A stretch of 64,000 bases of DNA from positions 43,105 through 107,104 of the forward strand of contig JAECUM010010956.1 of the NCBI GenBank assembly GCA_016617855.1. Direction: 5' to 3'. A model generated the notes under the pieces. That model had not been told where the DNA came from. It did not search any database and worked only from the letters and a program-made list of their open reading frames with translations. Within the stretch, counting starts at the first letter, position 1. The number at the start of each line of letters is the position of its first letter. This document shows, in pieces, positions 11,812 through 24,790 of this stretch. The position numbers and the translations under genes were made by a program. Source of the stretch: Megalonaias nervosa. Lineage: Eukaryota; Mollusca; Bivalvia; Unionida; Unionidae.

Positions 11812-12870
11812 TGAACATTGAGGAAAAGTTGGCAGATGTTATACATGTATATATTGTTTAAAAAAAGGAACAACTACAGATTTAATGTATTTTTCTAAAA
11901 GTGTTTAATATTATACCATTTTAATTGAATTATAGTAATCAAGTCAGGTCATCCAATAATACAATAATTTCTGTATTTACTAAGAAAAATTGTTAAAGTT
12001 GTATTTGGAAGACTGAGAAATATTATTGAAATAATTGTCTTTTGATTAGTCTTTCATTGCAGGTTGAACTCTTTTTGTGCATTGGCAAAGTGCAGCCTAT
12101 GTATATTTTGTTGACATTCTTTTACATAGTTATGTTAGACGGATAAAGTTCCATGATTTATCATTTTTAATAGTACATATTGATTCTTAATCTGCCATAA
12201 AACTGGTTGCCCAGATTAGTCTTGCCTTTATGAATGTGAGTCTGTTTTTACTGTTGCTGAGCCTCTATAAATACCAGTCTGTTTTTACTGTTGTTGAGCC
12301 TTTATAAATACCAGTCTGTTTTTACTGTTGTTGAAAGAACAATAAATAATGTAAAAATTTGACAACTAGTCAAACAAATAAATCAAAACCTATCTTTTCT
12401 GCCATGAATAAAGTTTGCCTAGTAGATTTCAAGATTGGTAGAACTTCTTGGAGAAACAGAAGGACCTGAATTACAGTATGACAAACAACCACACTAAGAC
12501 TTGCCCACTTTCACAGTAGTAGAGATTTATGGAACCTAAACATCATTGTTTCCATGTGTCATCCTCTCAAGTATATGGTGAGTGTAGATATTTTCAGAGT
12601 TGGAATTATCAGATGACAAGACATAAATAACTTTTTCTTTTATTGCCTAGTCAAAGTTATGATTATTTAAGTTTTGTGTTCATTGTTTTTGGCAAGCCAT
12701 ATGCAGTATTGGTGCATCCAGGCATGGTTGGCAGACAGGATACCCAATTCACAGTACCCTTGTTTTGTCAAGTCAGTACTCATATGCACAATATTGATAT
12801 GCCTGCCATAAGGCATAGTGTATGACATTGCCAATCCATCCATTTCTTAACTCCAGTTATCTGCAGTCTA
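11812..12870 (+). other. Probable 3' UTR and flank of the 11638 exon
   Basis: No coding signal. Several AATAAA hexamers occur (for example near 12340 and 12406) that could end a transcript. A ~53-bp unit containing GTCTGTTTTTACTGTTG is repeated three times at about 12237-12335. Confidence 0.35.
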
Positions 12871-12879
12871 CAACAACCA

Positions 12880-13330
12880 GACTTTGTGGCTAGCTTGCGC
12901 TTGGGGTAAGGAAGAAGCCTTGCAATTTAAGGGGTCAAGGTTCATGGTGACGTAAAGGAGAGAACAAAAATTGTTTCCACACAATGACATTAGTTCTGCA
13001 TCACAAACCAAATTAAGCACTCTGGATGGTTTTCACTTGTGGTACAGAAGACTGTCAATTTTGGAGTTGTAGGGCAAAGTCATTGTGACTAAAGAAGATA
13101 TATGGCTTCAGCACAGTGACATTAGTTCTTATTCACAAACATGGATAAGACCTTTTGAATGGCTTGCAGTTTGTGCAGACATGAAAGCTATTGATTTGAG
13201 GGTCTTTAAAGAACAAAAAATTTCAGTTCTGGACAATGTACATTCACTGAAGTTTTGTGAATGACTTGCAGGTTGTTTAAGGAAAATCCCTGTTGATTTT
13301 GTGCTTAAAAGGCCAAAGGTCAAGGTTTGA
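12880..13330. repeat. Degenerate ~150-200-bp repeat, 2-3 units
   Basis: Phrases such as ACAATGACATTAGTTCT, TCACAAAC, GG.TT.CA.TTGTG, and GAAA.CTATTGATTTGAGGG recur with drift. A different family from the GATGGTCATAT repeat. No gene. Confidence 0.45.
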
Positions 13331-15179
13331 ACTTAAATGAATACCACATTTTTGCATTTGAATATTCATTCAGTACATTAGAAAAGGATTTGAATATTCA
13401 TTGATGTTAAATGAGATATAAAATCCATCCTCTTTTCTCATTTCTGTTTTGGTATTTATTGACAACCACCATTCCCAGCCAAGCCACACTTAAGACGCCA
13501 TGAACTAAGTCATCTACATCTAGTTAAAGGACATTATGTGGGTCTTGAGTAAACATTTTAAGGATTGTGAAGAAAAATTAAATGAATATAGGTGTTGTTG
13601 TTCTTATTTATCATCAGACTCAGTTCAAACATAAACATTCTCTTGTTGCTGAAGATAGATACTAAAGGGCAGAAACTCAGTTACCTGTTCAGTTAAATGC
13701 AAGAATTATCTCTAATATTTCTTTGGAAAGTGATTTGTTCACAATCAAAATGACAGATGGACTTGTGACGAAATTAATTTAATTAAATTTTAATTGCATG
13801 TATGACTGACATATTCAACTGAAATCAGCTGAAATCAGACTTTGAGATTTTCTGCTAAACCATAAGAAACTCATATTTAGACTTAAGAAATAATTGTTTT
13901 AACTAAAACCCATAAAAGGACACCTACCTAATCTTATACTTATGGTATACATTGCAAAAGGTATTGTTATTTCTTGTAAATTATTCAATTCAGCATTGCA
14001 TAACTTGATTTCACATTGTTTCTATACAAGATGTTGTAAAACAACCAAATATTTGAATAGCATTTTTTGATTTGAATATTCACAAGAAAGTATTCATATT
14101 CAAATGTTCAGATATTGTTTCAGCTCTAGTCATGGTTGCTCTGGCCAAAAAAAGAAAAATATATTGTCTACAGGAACTTTAGTTGAAGACCACGCATCTT
14201 GATTAAACTTTGTTGATTGCTTGCTTTTATGGTATTGAAGAAACCCTTATGAATACAGTTAAGGTCAAATTAATTGTGGCTCAAAGAAACATGGATTTTT
14301 CAGAACGACATTTTTTTTAATAGAAAGATTCATAACCAAATTTAGTGCATGACTTGCACTAAGGATAGTAAAGAAATATTAATTTGGGGTCAGTGGTCAC
14401 CACCATAGTAAGTCTAAAAAGGAATGGTGGGTATAAATAATAAGTTCAGTTCAAGACAATATATCTTAGCCAAAGGTCCAGGTCATTGAGACCATTGGTC
14501 AGTGATCTCCATGTCCTACTAGGGCCTACATGGAGGACAATTAAACATGGGGGTGGATGTATAGTGTGTAATACATGGTGCTCATCTATGCATTTAATTT
14601 TTCTGTAATGAGTAAAATCAGGCCTAATGACATTGATTGTAATTTGATGTGATTTGTTAATAATTCTGGCTTGTACACATGTATTAAGGTTTAATAATCC
14701 CATTCTGTGGCTTTATTATACATGTAGTAAGGGTTATGACCCTCCAGTGAGATGTGGAATACTTTTAATAATGACTTCTTTGTCATTCTCTTCCTCTATC
14801 CAACTATAAAATCCACCTACACTTGGCAGTAAGCACATCTCAAGAGTTGTCCTTCAAGTTGTAAAACTATTAGTCAAAAAATTTGCCTTTCACTGCTTCA
14901 TTTTCTCACATTTCTTTTATGTGTGAAACCATGTTTTGCAGTGAAGAACACTTTTGCCCGTTTTTGTATGCGTGCTATAAGGTGGAATGTCTATTACTAA
15001 TTTAATTTTTGCACAATAGCTTGTGTCTTCCACCATCTACAGTTACCAAACTTTGTGAATGTCGTGCACTTGGAGTAATGAAGAACCCTGTCATTTTTAG
15101 ACTTGAAAGTCGATGTTACTGTAAAATGGTTTCTGACATCCATTATTGCCTGCCACCACAGATAATCTTGTTATCACTA
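13331..15179. other. No recognised gene
   Basis: AT-rich intron-like DNA. No exon, RNA gene or clear repeat recognised. Confidence 0.5.
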
Positions 15180-15440
15180 CTCCTGCATGGATGGTCATAT
15201 CACGGTGAGGTTTTCAGTAGAAAACTGTATGATGTCTAGTTAGTTCCAAAGGAAAATGGATATCTACCTCTAAATGGATGATCATATCAACATAGGGTTT
15301 TCACATAAAGATTTCTTATGATGTCTTGTTGGTGCTAAATAACAATGGTGCTGATCATGCATCCAATATGGCTGCTATGATGACTGTCTTAAAAATTCTG
15401 TTGTCAGTAGCCTCCATGAATGTATTACAATCATGATGGG
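15180..15440. repeat. Degenerate ~140-bp dispersed repeat
   Basis: Landmarks of the family seen at 8640 appear again: CTCCTGCATGGATGGTCATATCA, TTTTCAGTAGAAAACT, ATGATGTCTAGTTAGTTCC, GCATCCAATATGGCTGC, TTAAAAATTCTGTT. Confidence 0.65.
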
Positions 15441-15465
15441 GTTTTCACCATTGAATCCTCTGTTT

Positions 15466-15610
15466 TAAAGAAATACAGCTGACTGTAATAAATTTACTCT
15501 TTGTCAAGAGATTTGTAGCTGATTGTAATAAATTTACATTTTGTCAAGAGATTTATAGCTGATTATAATAAATTTACTTTTTGTCAAGAGATTTACAGTT
15601 GATTGTAATT
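15466..15610. repeat. ~42-bp tandem repeat, about 4 copies
   Basis: Unit GCTGATTGTAATAAATTTAC followed by TTTTTGTCAAGAGATTTATA recurs with few changes; the last copy is shortened. Confidence 0.85.
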
Positions 15611-17565
15611 AAATTTTGTCAAGCCCATAATGGAAACATACTAAATCACTTTTCTGACAGCGGCATAAACCGTGTTGTTAACGTTTTGCTTGAAGTTTTT
15701 CATTTGCTTTACTATAATTTGTTATGTATGAACTTGTACTTTTTTAATGTTGCCATTGATTGACTTGATGTTTGCCGAGTCACAAGCCATTACCCATTTT
15801 GGCACCCTTTTTTGATGGATAATTTTTTTCATCTTGGTTTTTTGTTAGTCCAGATCTTTTTCCGAAAAGATGGGTTTTCCACACAAGTTATGAAAGTGAT
15901 AAACCATAACCATTCTAACAGAAATGTATTTGAATAAAAATAAACATTCCAATCAAATAAGAAACATGAATATTAAAACAGGAAACCCTCAGGACTGAAA
16001 ACTTCAGTAAACTTGTATCCCCTTGCAATTTAAATTTTTCTTGTCCAAAGTTTTTCTTTAAGTAAAATAAACCCCATATATCAAAGATCTCGAACAAAAG
16101 TTTGAGTTTGATATAGAAGGCTTTCAGTCATGAGATGTTCCACTGTACATTATGTATAAAAAATATTTACATTTATGCACCTTTAAGTGATAATTAATAT
16201 TAAATGTTTATCTCAAATTATATAAGACTTCATTTTAAGAAAACAAAAGCCTGAATTTCTAGCGTGACTTTTGTGAAGGTTTATGTAAAATTGTTGCCTT
16301 ATTAGACTGCAGTAGTTAGAGCTTTACCCACCAAGGATGAGCTAATTAACATTCCCTTGATAATGTGACATGTATGCTGATTTTAACCATTCTTCCTCTT
16401 TGGATGAGATATTGGTTTTGAAGAATAATTGTGTTTACAAAGTATACATGTATCTTGTTATTTTAATGTACTTCAGTGTGTTAGTTGACATTTGATACCT
16501 AGGTAACTCGTGTAAGCAGCTTATCAATGCAGTTGTTTTGGTTACAAGACTAAATTTTTTTTATATCCTAAACTAATTGCTAGTCTAGATTTAAAATTTA
16601 TAAATCCAATTTTGATTTTGATATCCTTTCTGCTCACCCTATGGCACAAGTACACTCCAAGTATAGATTAATTAAAAAACAACAGCTCATACAGGGGGTG
16701 GGGCATCTCAAAATGCATATGAAGTTTAAATGTTGACATATCTGCATGAATACTTAGAATAAAATTTCAAAAACAAAGGGAAGTTAACTGGGCAAGAGAA
16801 ACTTTTGAAACATTCCCCCAACATTCTACACAAAGCTAAGAGATATTGGTCACTCAAGTCATTTCTAGTTTTACTGCACATTTCCAATTTTAGATTGGCA
16901 TTAAAGAAAGTACAGTAGGTTCACAAGATGTATTTGGTTGAATAAGGATCTGAAACAGTTTTAGTGAAGGGTTTAATGTTTGGGCCTCACATACTGTAAC
17001 ATTGTGCTGGGACTACCAACTAAATAAACCACTAATTGCAACCCTACTGAACATTTGCAAACTTAACATTGCCTTTTCTTGTCAGCTGTTGTTTTTACCA
17101 GTATTCCAGTTTGTTTTTTTCAGTTGTACCTGCTTGAATCATTTAAATAAAATAATATTTTTCTTCATGTTTTGATGATGAACACTAAACGATGTCATTG
17201 ACGTGTGACAGCAGTAATATTCATGTGGTAACAATGGTTACAGTATAATGTTTTCTTGATTTAGAGATTCAGCATTATATTGTCATTAGTTAAGGTATGT
17301 ACATATTTACAGTATATACATATACTACATGGCTTGAATAATGTTCAGTTGGTTACATGTCCTGCGAGGCATGTGACTTGAAACTTTTACCTATCCTACA
17401 TCAGTTCAATTCATCCTACATTGTATATAATCCAAAATCAGATGAAAATGTATTATTGTTGGATCATCTTGGAAAAGTTTCTTATCCTTTCTCCTATCCT
17501 TGTAAATATGTGTAGACAAGTGGAATTTTGGGGCTCTTGCAACAAATAGAATTTTGGTGGCTCTT
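15611..17565. other. No recognised gene
   Basis: AT-rich intron-like DNA; no supported feature. Confidence 0.5.
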
Positions 17566-17745
17566 GAGACAATTGGAATTTTTAAGGCCTGGTAGTGTCT
17601 ATTGGATTTTTTAAGGCCTGATGTAGTCTATTGGAATTTTTAAGGCCTGATATAGTCTATTGGAATTTTTAAGGTCTGATACAGTCTGCTGGAATTTTTA
17701 AGGCCTTTATAGTCTGTTGGAATTTTTAAGGCCTGATATAGTCTT
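17566..17745. repeat. ~31-bp tandem repeat, about 6 copies
   Basis: Unit TTGGAATTTTTAAGGCCTGA plus TATAGTCTA recurs about six times with small changes. Confidence 0.85.
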
Positions 17746-18169
17746 TCTGTGTTGCTGTTCATCTTTTGGTTTTATAGTTGCAGGTTCTACAAGTTATTGA
17801 CTATGAAGAGAAATAATATTTGTATTGAATTCGGCCTATGGGTAATAGGTTGGACCTTTGTTCTACAATAAAAAAATATGTCAGCTCAGGGACTAAAAGT
17901 TAAATTTTTATTTCAATCAATTTTTTTTAAAATCACTAATGGCAAAATATGCTACAGAGGCATTGAGCAAGTCTGTCAAGTACTGACAGATGAGTAATTT
18001 TACCAATTCTGCCATTTGTTGTTTAATTTATGCTTCCTTTGTATTTTGTTGATTTGGAATGAAATGGAAATGTATTAACTGAAGATGATTTTTATTTCTG
18101 TTTTTATCTCTTGAGGTCATAGACCAGAAGAGTTTATGGGATGGTCTTTTATCCATTGTCCTTTGTCCA

Positions 18170-20115
18170 TCTGTCCATTAGCTCAAGTTTGGTATCACTA
18201 CTCCTCCAAAACTACTTGGAGGATTGCCATGAAACTTCACACACAGGTTGATTTCATGGTCTAATTGGTACAAAATGAAAATGGTGCTGCTTAAACTTCC
18301 AACATGGCCACCACAATGGTCAGCTTGAAAATTTTGTTATCACTACTCCTGAATAGATGGTCATATCAACATGGGGTTTCCTCTATGAGATTCTGAAAAA
18401 CTTTTATGATGTCTAGTTGATTGTAAATGAAAATGGTGATAATCTGACATCCATTATGGCCATTTTAGCTACCATCTTGAAAATCTGATAGCTCTACTCA
18501 TGAATGGATGGTCATATCAGTGTTGGGTTTTCTCTGAAAGACACTGAAAGACTTACCATGTCTAGTTGGTCCTAAATTAAAATGGTGCTGATTTGACATC
18601 AAATGTAGCTGCTACCATGGCTATTTTGAAAACTGTGTTCTCACAATTCCTCCTGAACCTAAAGATATATTGACATGGAGTCTAACAAAGGGACTTATTT
18701 TGATATCCAGACGGTCATAAATGAAAATGGAGCCAGTCAGACATCCAATATGGCCATCATACAGTGGAGATCTTGAAAATCTTGTCACTTCTTCTGTTTG
18801 GATGTTTGTATCAGTGAGGTTTTGCCATCTTGAAAGTCTTATCTCTTAACTCCTGAACAGAAGATCATACTGACATGGGATTTTTACCAAAAGACTTCTT
18901 ATAACGTCTAATATTGGTGCTGTGATGGCCAGCTTGAAAATCTTGTCACTACTTCTCCCAAATAAATGGTCATTACAGCATTGTTTTCACTAAAAGGACT
19001 TGTAGTGTTTAATTCATCCTAAATTAAAATGATGCTGATCTAATGTCCATTATGTTGCCATCTTGAAAATCTTGTTTTCACTAATTCTCTTAAATGGAAA
19101 GTCATTTTGCCAGGCAGTTTTCATCAGAAAAGTTCTTGTGGTGTCTAGTTGGTTCTAAAGAAAATTCACTCAGTATGACTACTATGGTCTTGAAAGTATT
19201 GTTAACTCTACTCCCACAAAACAGATGGCTATATCAGCATGGGGTTTTTATCAATGGACTAATCCTGTTGTGCCTAGTTGTTCCTAAATGAAAAATGAGG
19301 CCAGACGTACATCCAGTCTGGCTACCATGATGGCTGTCTTTAACTCATTAACCCCTGGAGGTTTTTGTCATTTTCGCCTGAAATGTGAGTAGGAAACCCA
19401 TTTTGGGGGCTATTTCTGAATACATCCTAATACATTGACCTCCAAGACATTTTAGGTTAACCTAATGCCTAGTTGTGTTAGAAACATCGTTTTTCATTGG
19501 CTATTTCACCTGAGCATGAGCAGAAGGGTAAAAGTTGGAGTTCTTTTTTTTTTTGCTTAACGGACCCATCATTTTCGTGTCGAGACCACTCTTTATTCTA
19601 AATGCCCATCTTATCCTACTTTTTGCAAAGGTTCACCTGTCTGTGTGCAGTTCAGACCAGTCTGTCTTAGATCTGAGGCCAAAAAGTCTAAAATCTGGAC
19701 ACAAAATCAGATTCCGACCTCGGGCGAATTTCAGCTGGAAAAAACTCGGGTCCAAAAAGTTACGTTTTTCTCTCTGTATTTTGTAGTGCAACTAGAACAT
19801 CAATATTATTTGGTATCATCGTAAAGCTACATCTGTCTACCTTTCTATAATACCACCCACTTTATTGTGTCGTACATGACCTTGAGACACTACAGAGCTC
19901 AGAAGTAGGCCACCACCTCCTGCCATGTAAACGCGGCGCCAGGGGTTAATGAGTTAAAATCTTGTTGGCACTACTGCCCCTGATTGGATGATCATTATGA
20001 CATGGAGTTATCACCAAAAGATTTCTAATGACATTTAGCTTGTCCTAAATAAAAATGACACCAATATGACAACCAGTATGTCCACCATAACAGCTAGTTT
20101 GAAAATCTTGTTATT
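18170..20115. repeat. Long array of the degenerate ~140-bp repeat
   Basis: About eight to ten decayed units lie head to tail. Each reads roughly: CTCCTGAA.GGATGGTCATAT, CATGGGGTTTTCACTAAAAG, ACTT.TTATG.TGTCTAGTTGGT, CCTAAATGAAAATGGTGCTGA, TCTGACATCCAATATGGCC, CCATGATGGCCATCTTGAAA, ATCTTGTTATTGCTA. The array is interrupted by the MITE at 19344-19953. The short frames inside are not genes. Confidence 0.8.
19344..19953. mobile_element. TTAA-flanked MITE (piggyBac-style)
   Basis: Perfect 15-bp terminal inverted repeats CTCATTAACCCCTGG (19344-19358) and its complement (19939-19953) bound 610 bp. TTAA lies directly outside each end (19340-19343 and 19954-19957), the target duplication of piggyBac-type elements. 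Removing the element and one TTAA rejoins GGCTGTCTTTAA with AATCTTGTTGGC, which restores the normal phrase of the surrounding ~140-bp repeat and confirms the boundaries. It encodes no transposase, so it is a non-autonomous MITE. Assignment to piggyBac rests on the TTAA target only. Confidence 0.88.
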
Positions 20116-21225
20116 GCTGAAGAAATGGTTTTCAACACTCAGCAATTAAAATGAAGGAATGGTCTTATCTTGAATTTCTATAAATTCTATTTATAGACCC
20201 AGTAGAGCATCATTTCCTTAAAGGGACAATTGTTTGAGAGTTTGAAGGGAGAGAATTATTGCCTCTGTGTGTGTGTGTGTCTGTGTCTGTGTCTGTCTAT
20301 ATATATATATATATATATCCTATTTCCAGTATAAGGCAACTGTGCCTATTGCATTATACACATGTAAGGCTTCTTTGAGCCGCATTATATCGAGGGAATA
20401 ATGTATTTGTGTGAGTTACATTCACGTTATTTTATTCTTACGACTGCATCCAAGTTGGATGTAGATTCTCATGTATGATTAATTTCTTGACCAGATGGAA
20501 AGTTAATTTTTATAGGAGTTTAAAATAACACTTTTTCTGATGTATATTTATGGTTATTTTTATTCTTGTGGTTTTAATGGCGCCTTTTTTAATATTATTG
20601 GCTCTGTCAAGTGCCTTTTCCTTTGAGAACTTGTGTGTCACATGACTTCTAATACGGATTGCTAGCAGTGGGAGCTCAGATACTTGATATTTTGCTATTG
20701 AGATAAAGTGTACTGGTGCTTTTGTAAATAAATTGATAAATGTTGTTCCACTTGGAATGAAATGAGTCAGAATCAATACATCCTGCAAACAGGATACACT
20801 AAGTAGGTGAAAATCAAAATATATTGTTATAATCAAATGTTTTCTATGTTGTTGGAAAGAAATGTATGGAGTTTTTTTGTTATTTTGCATTTATTCTTTT
20901 GTAACGTACAGTTTCTGAGTGCAAAATGCATGTCAAACTATTTCTATAAATCTTGTAACTGCTGTCCATAACCTTGTATATTTGAACAAATCATTTATTT
21001 TTAACATGTTGTAATTGCCGATATGAGAGAAAATGGATTTGAGTCATGAGTTGTTTCAATAATGCATAAGTTTGGAGAAGACATGATACCTTGTACTCAG
21101 ATTATTACAGTATACAGTTAATCAAGATTATTTTCCTTAAATGAGTTTTGTATAAATTAAAGTATTTGTTTTTATACAATTGCAGTTGCATTTTGTATCT
21201 CAGATCTTCTAGTTGTTACTGAATT
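20116..21225. other. No recognised gene; TG/TA microsatellite
   Basis: Contains (TG)n plus (TA)n at about 20265-20318. A 126-codon minus-strand frame at 20510-20890 has the composition of random AT-rich DNA and is not accepted as a gene. Confidence 0.5.
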
Positions 21226-21237
21226 GTCTCTTCCATT

Positions 21238-21502
21238 GGGGCCCCTAGTTGCCAAGTGGTCTAAAGCGCTCTCCGTTACGGATCACTGCCATCTCACCTC
21301 TGCCTGCGTGGGTTCGAGTCGCGGATTCGGCAAATGTGGATATGTGAGAAAGCTTGCCATTAGCTTCTCGTGGGTCAGTGGTTCTTTCCAGGGATTTCCC
21401 GGTTTCTTTCTCCACCATTAATACTGGCTGCCATGTATAGCCTACCGTGTGCTGAAAAATGGCGTTAAGCCCCACAACAACAACAACAACAACAACAACA
21501 AA
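21238..21502 (+). mobile_element. tRNA-derived SINE, family B, full length
   Basis: The head is tRNA-like, with an A-box region GTGGTCTAAAGCG and a B box GGTTCGAGTCG (near 21310). The body ends in a CAA-repeat tail. A 12-bp target duplication GTCTCTTCCATT flanks it (21226-21237 and 21503-21514). Pol III promoter boxes plus a flanking duplication identify it as a SINE and not a functional tRNA gene. Confidence 0.92.
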
Positions 21503-21886
21503 GTCTCTTCCATTATTTATCTTTTCCATTTAAACTTTTTATGTAATATCAGATTTGAGGCTTTTCTGACTTAGTAGTATAAATAGTAAACAAGTTTCAT
21601 CAATCCATCAGGTTGGAACAGAGGATGGGGGCGGAAGAAAATGGGAACATGATGCTTGGTTGAAGATTTTGAGCTGGAGGATATAATTGTATATTTTTCT
21701 TAAAAGTTAAATGTAGATGAAATAATAAATTCTGGTTCATTTGTAGCTTGTATGCAAATACACGATGCAACAGTTGTAAATTCTGTCAACCCAGACTTGT
21801 TTAGAATCCATTTAAATTGTAAGATTGGTGATCAGTTCATCAGAACTATAAAACTATTGACCTTAGTCAGATATTTCATTGAAAAT

Positions 21887-22141
21887 GTGCTTGCCCCAGT
21901 TGGCTAAGTAGTCTAAAGCATTTGCCTTTACCAATCACTGCCATCTCACCTCTTGTCTGCTTAGGTTCAAGTCTCGGGTTCGAGCAGTGTAGATTATGAA
22001 TATTTGCCAGTAGCTTCAAATGGGTTGGTGATTCTCACCAGGGTTTTCCCAGGTTTTTCCTGTACCAGTTATACTGACCACCATGTATAGCCTGTCATGT
22101 GCTGAAAAATGGCATTAAGCCCAAAGTAACAGCAAGAACAA
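21887..22141 (+). mobile_element. tRNA-derived SINE, family B, second copy
   Basis: Same family as 21238-21502, more diverged: A-box region TAAGTAGTCTAAAGCA and B box GGTTCAAGTCT. The shared 3' body includes TATAGCCTGTCATGTGCTGA. A 10-bp target duplication CATTGAAAAT lies at 21877-21886 and 22142-22151. Confidence 0.9.
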
Positions 22142-22151
22142 CATTGAAAAT

Positions 22152-23039
22152 ATCAATTTTTCATACTTAAAGCATATCTCTTGAATACTCGAAACTTCTA
22201 ATGTCTTGTTTACTGTCTAGTGCTGGTGATAGACATCCAATAGTGGTACATGTACGATGGGATTAAACACCTTATATTGCAGTATTTTGTAATTGTTAAA
22301 GGTATAAATTAGAATACTCCTCAGATGAAAAGCAATGTATAATCAATCTGGAGACCATGATCATTAGCAATTTCCCATACTCAGAGGATAAATATCTTCA
22401 GAGTTCAAAATTTTCAGCAGTATCACTCTATATTCATCAGCGATTAACGTTAATCGCGTGACCTATAAATTGCAAATGATCATGAATTATCCAGAGCAGG
22501 AAGCTACCTTTTCAGTTATAATCTGAAGACCAGTTTGGTATAAATTTATGGAAGGTCATTTGTCTCTGGGTAAGAAGAACGGCGCTTTTTGGAGGTGGAG
22601 GAACATGACTAACCACCCAGACCAAAGGCATTGATGTAATACTAGTGATAACAATAACAAATGTTTTTTTTTACCATGGTGGTTGTATGATTAATTTTTT
22701 CATTATGTAGGTTTGTCCCACACTGCTCCTGGTTTACCAAATTTGTGCTTCTTTCAGAAAATTGTTCTTGGCTTTATTTATCATGCAAAATGTGATGGGA
22801 CATGAGTGTTTTCACCAGTTTCAGATATAAACATTGGCTTTTGAAAATATTGTTTTCAAATTTAAATGAAATAGTTAACAAGTTATGTTTATGTATATTC
22901 ATTAGTCAGTGGTAATGTTCATTGTTGTGTGATTTGGCATTCTAAGTTTGAGTTTGAACATGGAGCACTTGTTCATCAGGTTAAACAAACAATACATAGA
23001 AGTTTCTCTTCAAAATGAACTTTTTAAAATAAAATGTTG
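22152..23039. other. No recognised gene
   Basis: AT-rich, with a perfect 18-bp palindrome GCGATTAACGTTAATCGC at 22440-22457. Nothing else is recognised. Confidence 0.45.
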
Positions 23040-23790
23040 TAATTTTATGGTGATAAAGGCCTTCATACATTTGTAGTGTGGCTTGATGGAAGATTGTATG
23101 GTGATAAAGGCCTTCATACATTTGTAGTATGGCTTGATAGAAGTTTGTATGATGAAATAGATGTTATACTTTGGTAGTATGGCTTGATGGAAGAATGTAT
23201 GGTGAAAAAGTCGTCATGAATTAGCAATATGGCTTGATGGAAGATTGTATGATGAATTAGATGTTATACTTTGGTAGTATGGCTTGATGGAAGAATGTAT
23301 GGTGAAAAAGTCGTCATGAATTAGCAATATGGCTTGATGGAAGATTGTGGTGAAAAAGGCCTTAGTACATTAGTATGGCCTGATAGAAGATTGTATGGTG
23401 AAAAAGACCTTCATAAAAAGACTTATGGTTAAAAGGCCATGATTCATTTGTAGTATGGCTTGATAAAAGATTGTATGGGTTAAAAAGGCCTTCATAGACA
23501 GTGTATCCCCTAGGGATACAAGATTGGGAGACAAAATTCCCCTTGGTTTCAGAACTGGTGGTCAGACTGAGTGAAAAGGCAAACTTTGGTATCAAAACTT
23601 TGGGTCAAATAAAGATTTGGTGTCCTTGAAGCATAAATGATGGTAAAGGGTAACACTGATACATTTGTAGTTTGGTTAAAGAGGCCTTCATAAGTAGTAT
23701 GGCTTGGTAAAATATTGTATGTTAAAAAGGCCTTCATGCATTGACAGTATGGTTTGATTGGAAGATGGTATGGTTAGAAAGGCCTTCATA
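23040..23790. repeat. ~50-bp tandem repeat array with higher-order unit
   Basis: Unit approximately AAGATTGTATGGTGAAAAAG GCCTTCATACATTTGTAGTA TGGCTTGATGG, about 13 copies with drift. Two adjacent ~100-bp blocks (starting near 23160 and 23260) are virtually identical, a recent two-unit duplication. The same family resumes at 25500-25860. Confidence 0.88.
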
Positions 23791-24414
23791 TATTAGTAAC
23801 ACAGCTTGATAGAAATCTATGCATGAAATGGTTACTTTAAAGTGACACATTAAGTTACTATATATATTAGTCCTACTGCAGACTGTACAGACACAGATCT
23901 GCCATCACATTATGTGCCAGCAAATCTGGGTCTGTGCAGTTTCTTAGGAGTAATCAGTAGATGAAACAGTATAGACCCTGATTTGCTGTTGCATTATGCA
24001 ATGGCAGATAAGGATCTTGTTTTTTCTTTACATGTGAGTATATAGGGTAGTTGACTGTTAATGAGATTTCAAAACTCAAATTGATTTTGTTGTCATTGTC
24101 ATTGATGGCATGTTTTGTTCTAGGTGAAGTTAAGCAGTTTTAGGTGACTGATTAACCCACTTTGACAGGTAGCTTGACCCACATCTTGGATTGAAAAAAA
24201 TTACTGAATGTTTAAAATATAAAATAAAAAACCATCATGGAAGATTCAAGGGGTTGAAGGCAACGTGGGGGAGGGGACTTCTCCATCAGTGAAAAATACT
24301 CATGAAATTCAAATCCACTGCAAAAACAAAGTTTATTAAATGTTAAGGTGAAAAGTGTAACTCCAGATAAATGTCTCTTTACTCACAAACAATGAAATTT
24401 TATCCGTTATAATC

Positions 24415-24538
24415 TTTTGTGGGTTTAATGCCATTTTTCAACTCCTGATAGCCAGTATACCTGGCAGAAGGAAAACCCCAGGAAGAACCACCAACCCACA
24501 GGAAGCTACTGGCAAGCTTTCTCTCAAACCCATATAAC
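24415..24538 (-). mobile_element. 5'-truncated SINE-B fragment
   Basis: Reverse complement matches the 3' body of the SINEs at 21238 and 21887 (GAAAGCTTGCCAGTAGCTTC, GGTTTTCC, GCTGAAAAATGGC-like end). The tRNA head is missing. It directly abuts the SINE-A head at about 24539, and the same junction exists in the duplicate at 26540-26662. Confidence 0.75.
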
Positions 24539-24790
24539 ACTCCGGTGACCTAAGTGGTTAGTGTCCACCTCGGATGACGGAGGTCATGGGTTCGAAACCC
24601 GGCAGAGTCATACTAAAGACATAAAATGATACTAGCAGCTGCCTCACTTGGCGCTCAGCATTACGAGGTTAGGGTTAGGATTGGTCAGCCTGGTGTCAGG
24701 ATAATGTGACTAGGTGGGACATGATGCTGTATGTCTGTGACTAATCCAGTTTCCTCTGACACTAGTATCCCCATTTTTAATATTTGGACA
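24539..24790 (+). mobile_element. tRNA-derived SINE, family A (copy in duplication 1)
   Basis: Head CTCCGGTGACCTAAGTGGTT and B box GGTTCGAAACCC, then CTTGGCGCTCAGCAT and GGTGTCAGGATAATGTGACT. The same body is seen at 26663, 50440 and 62190. The (CA)n tail of the full-length copies is not evident here. Confidence 0.85.

Noticed and set aside
20510..20890. 126-codon minus-strand frame
   Set aside because: Random AT-rich composition, no domain, signal or splice support.
21290..21330. tRNA gene
   Set aside because: A and B boxes belong to a SINE with CAA tail and 12-bp target duplication; no foldable acceptor stem. Same reasoning for family A heads at 24539, 26663, 50780 and 62520.
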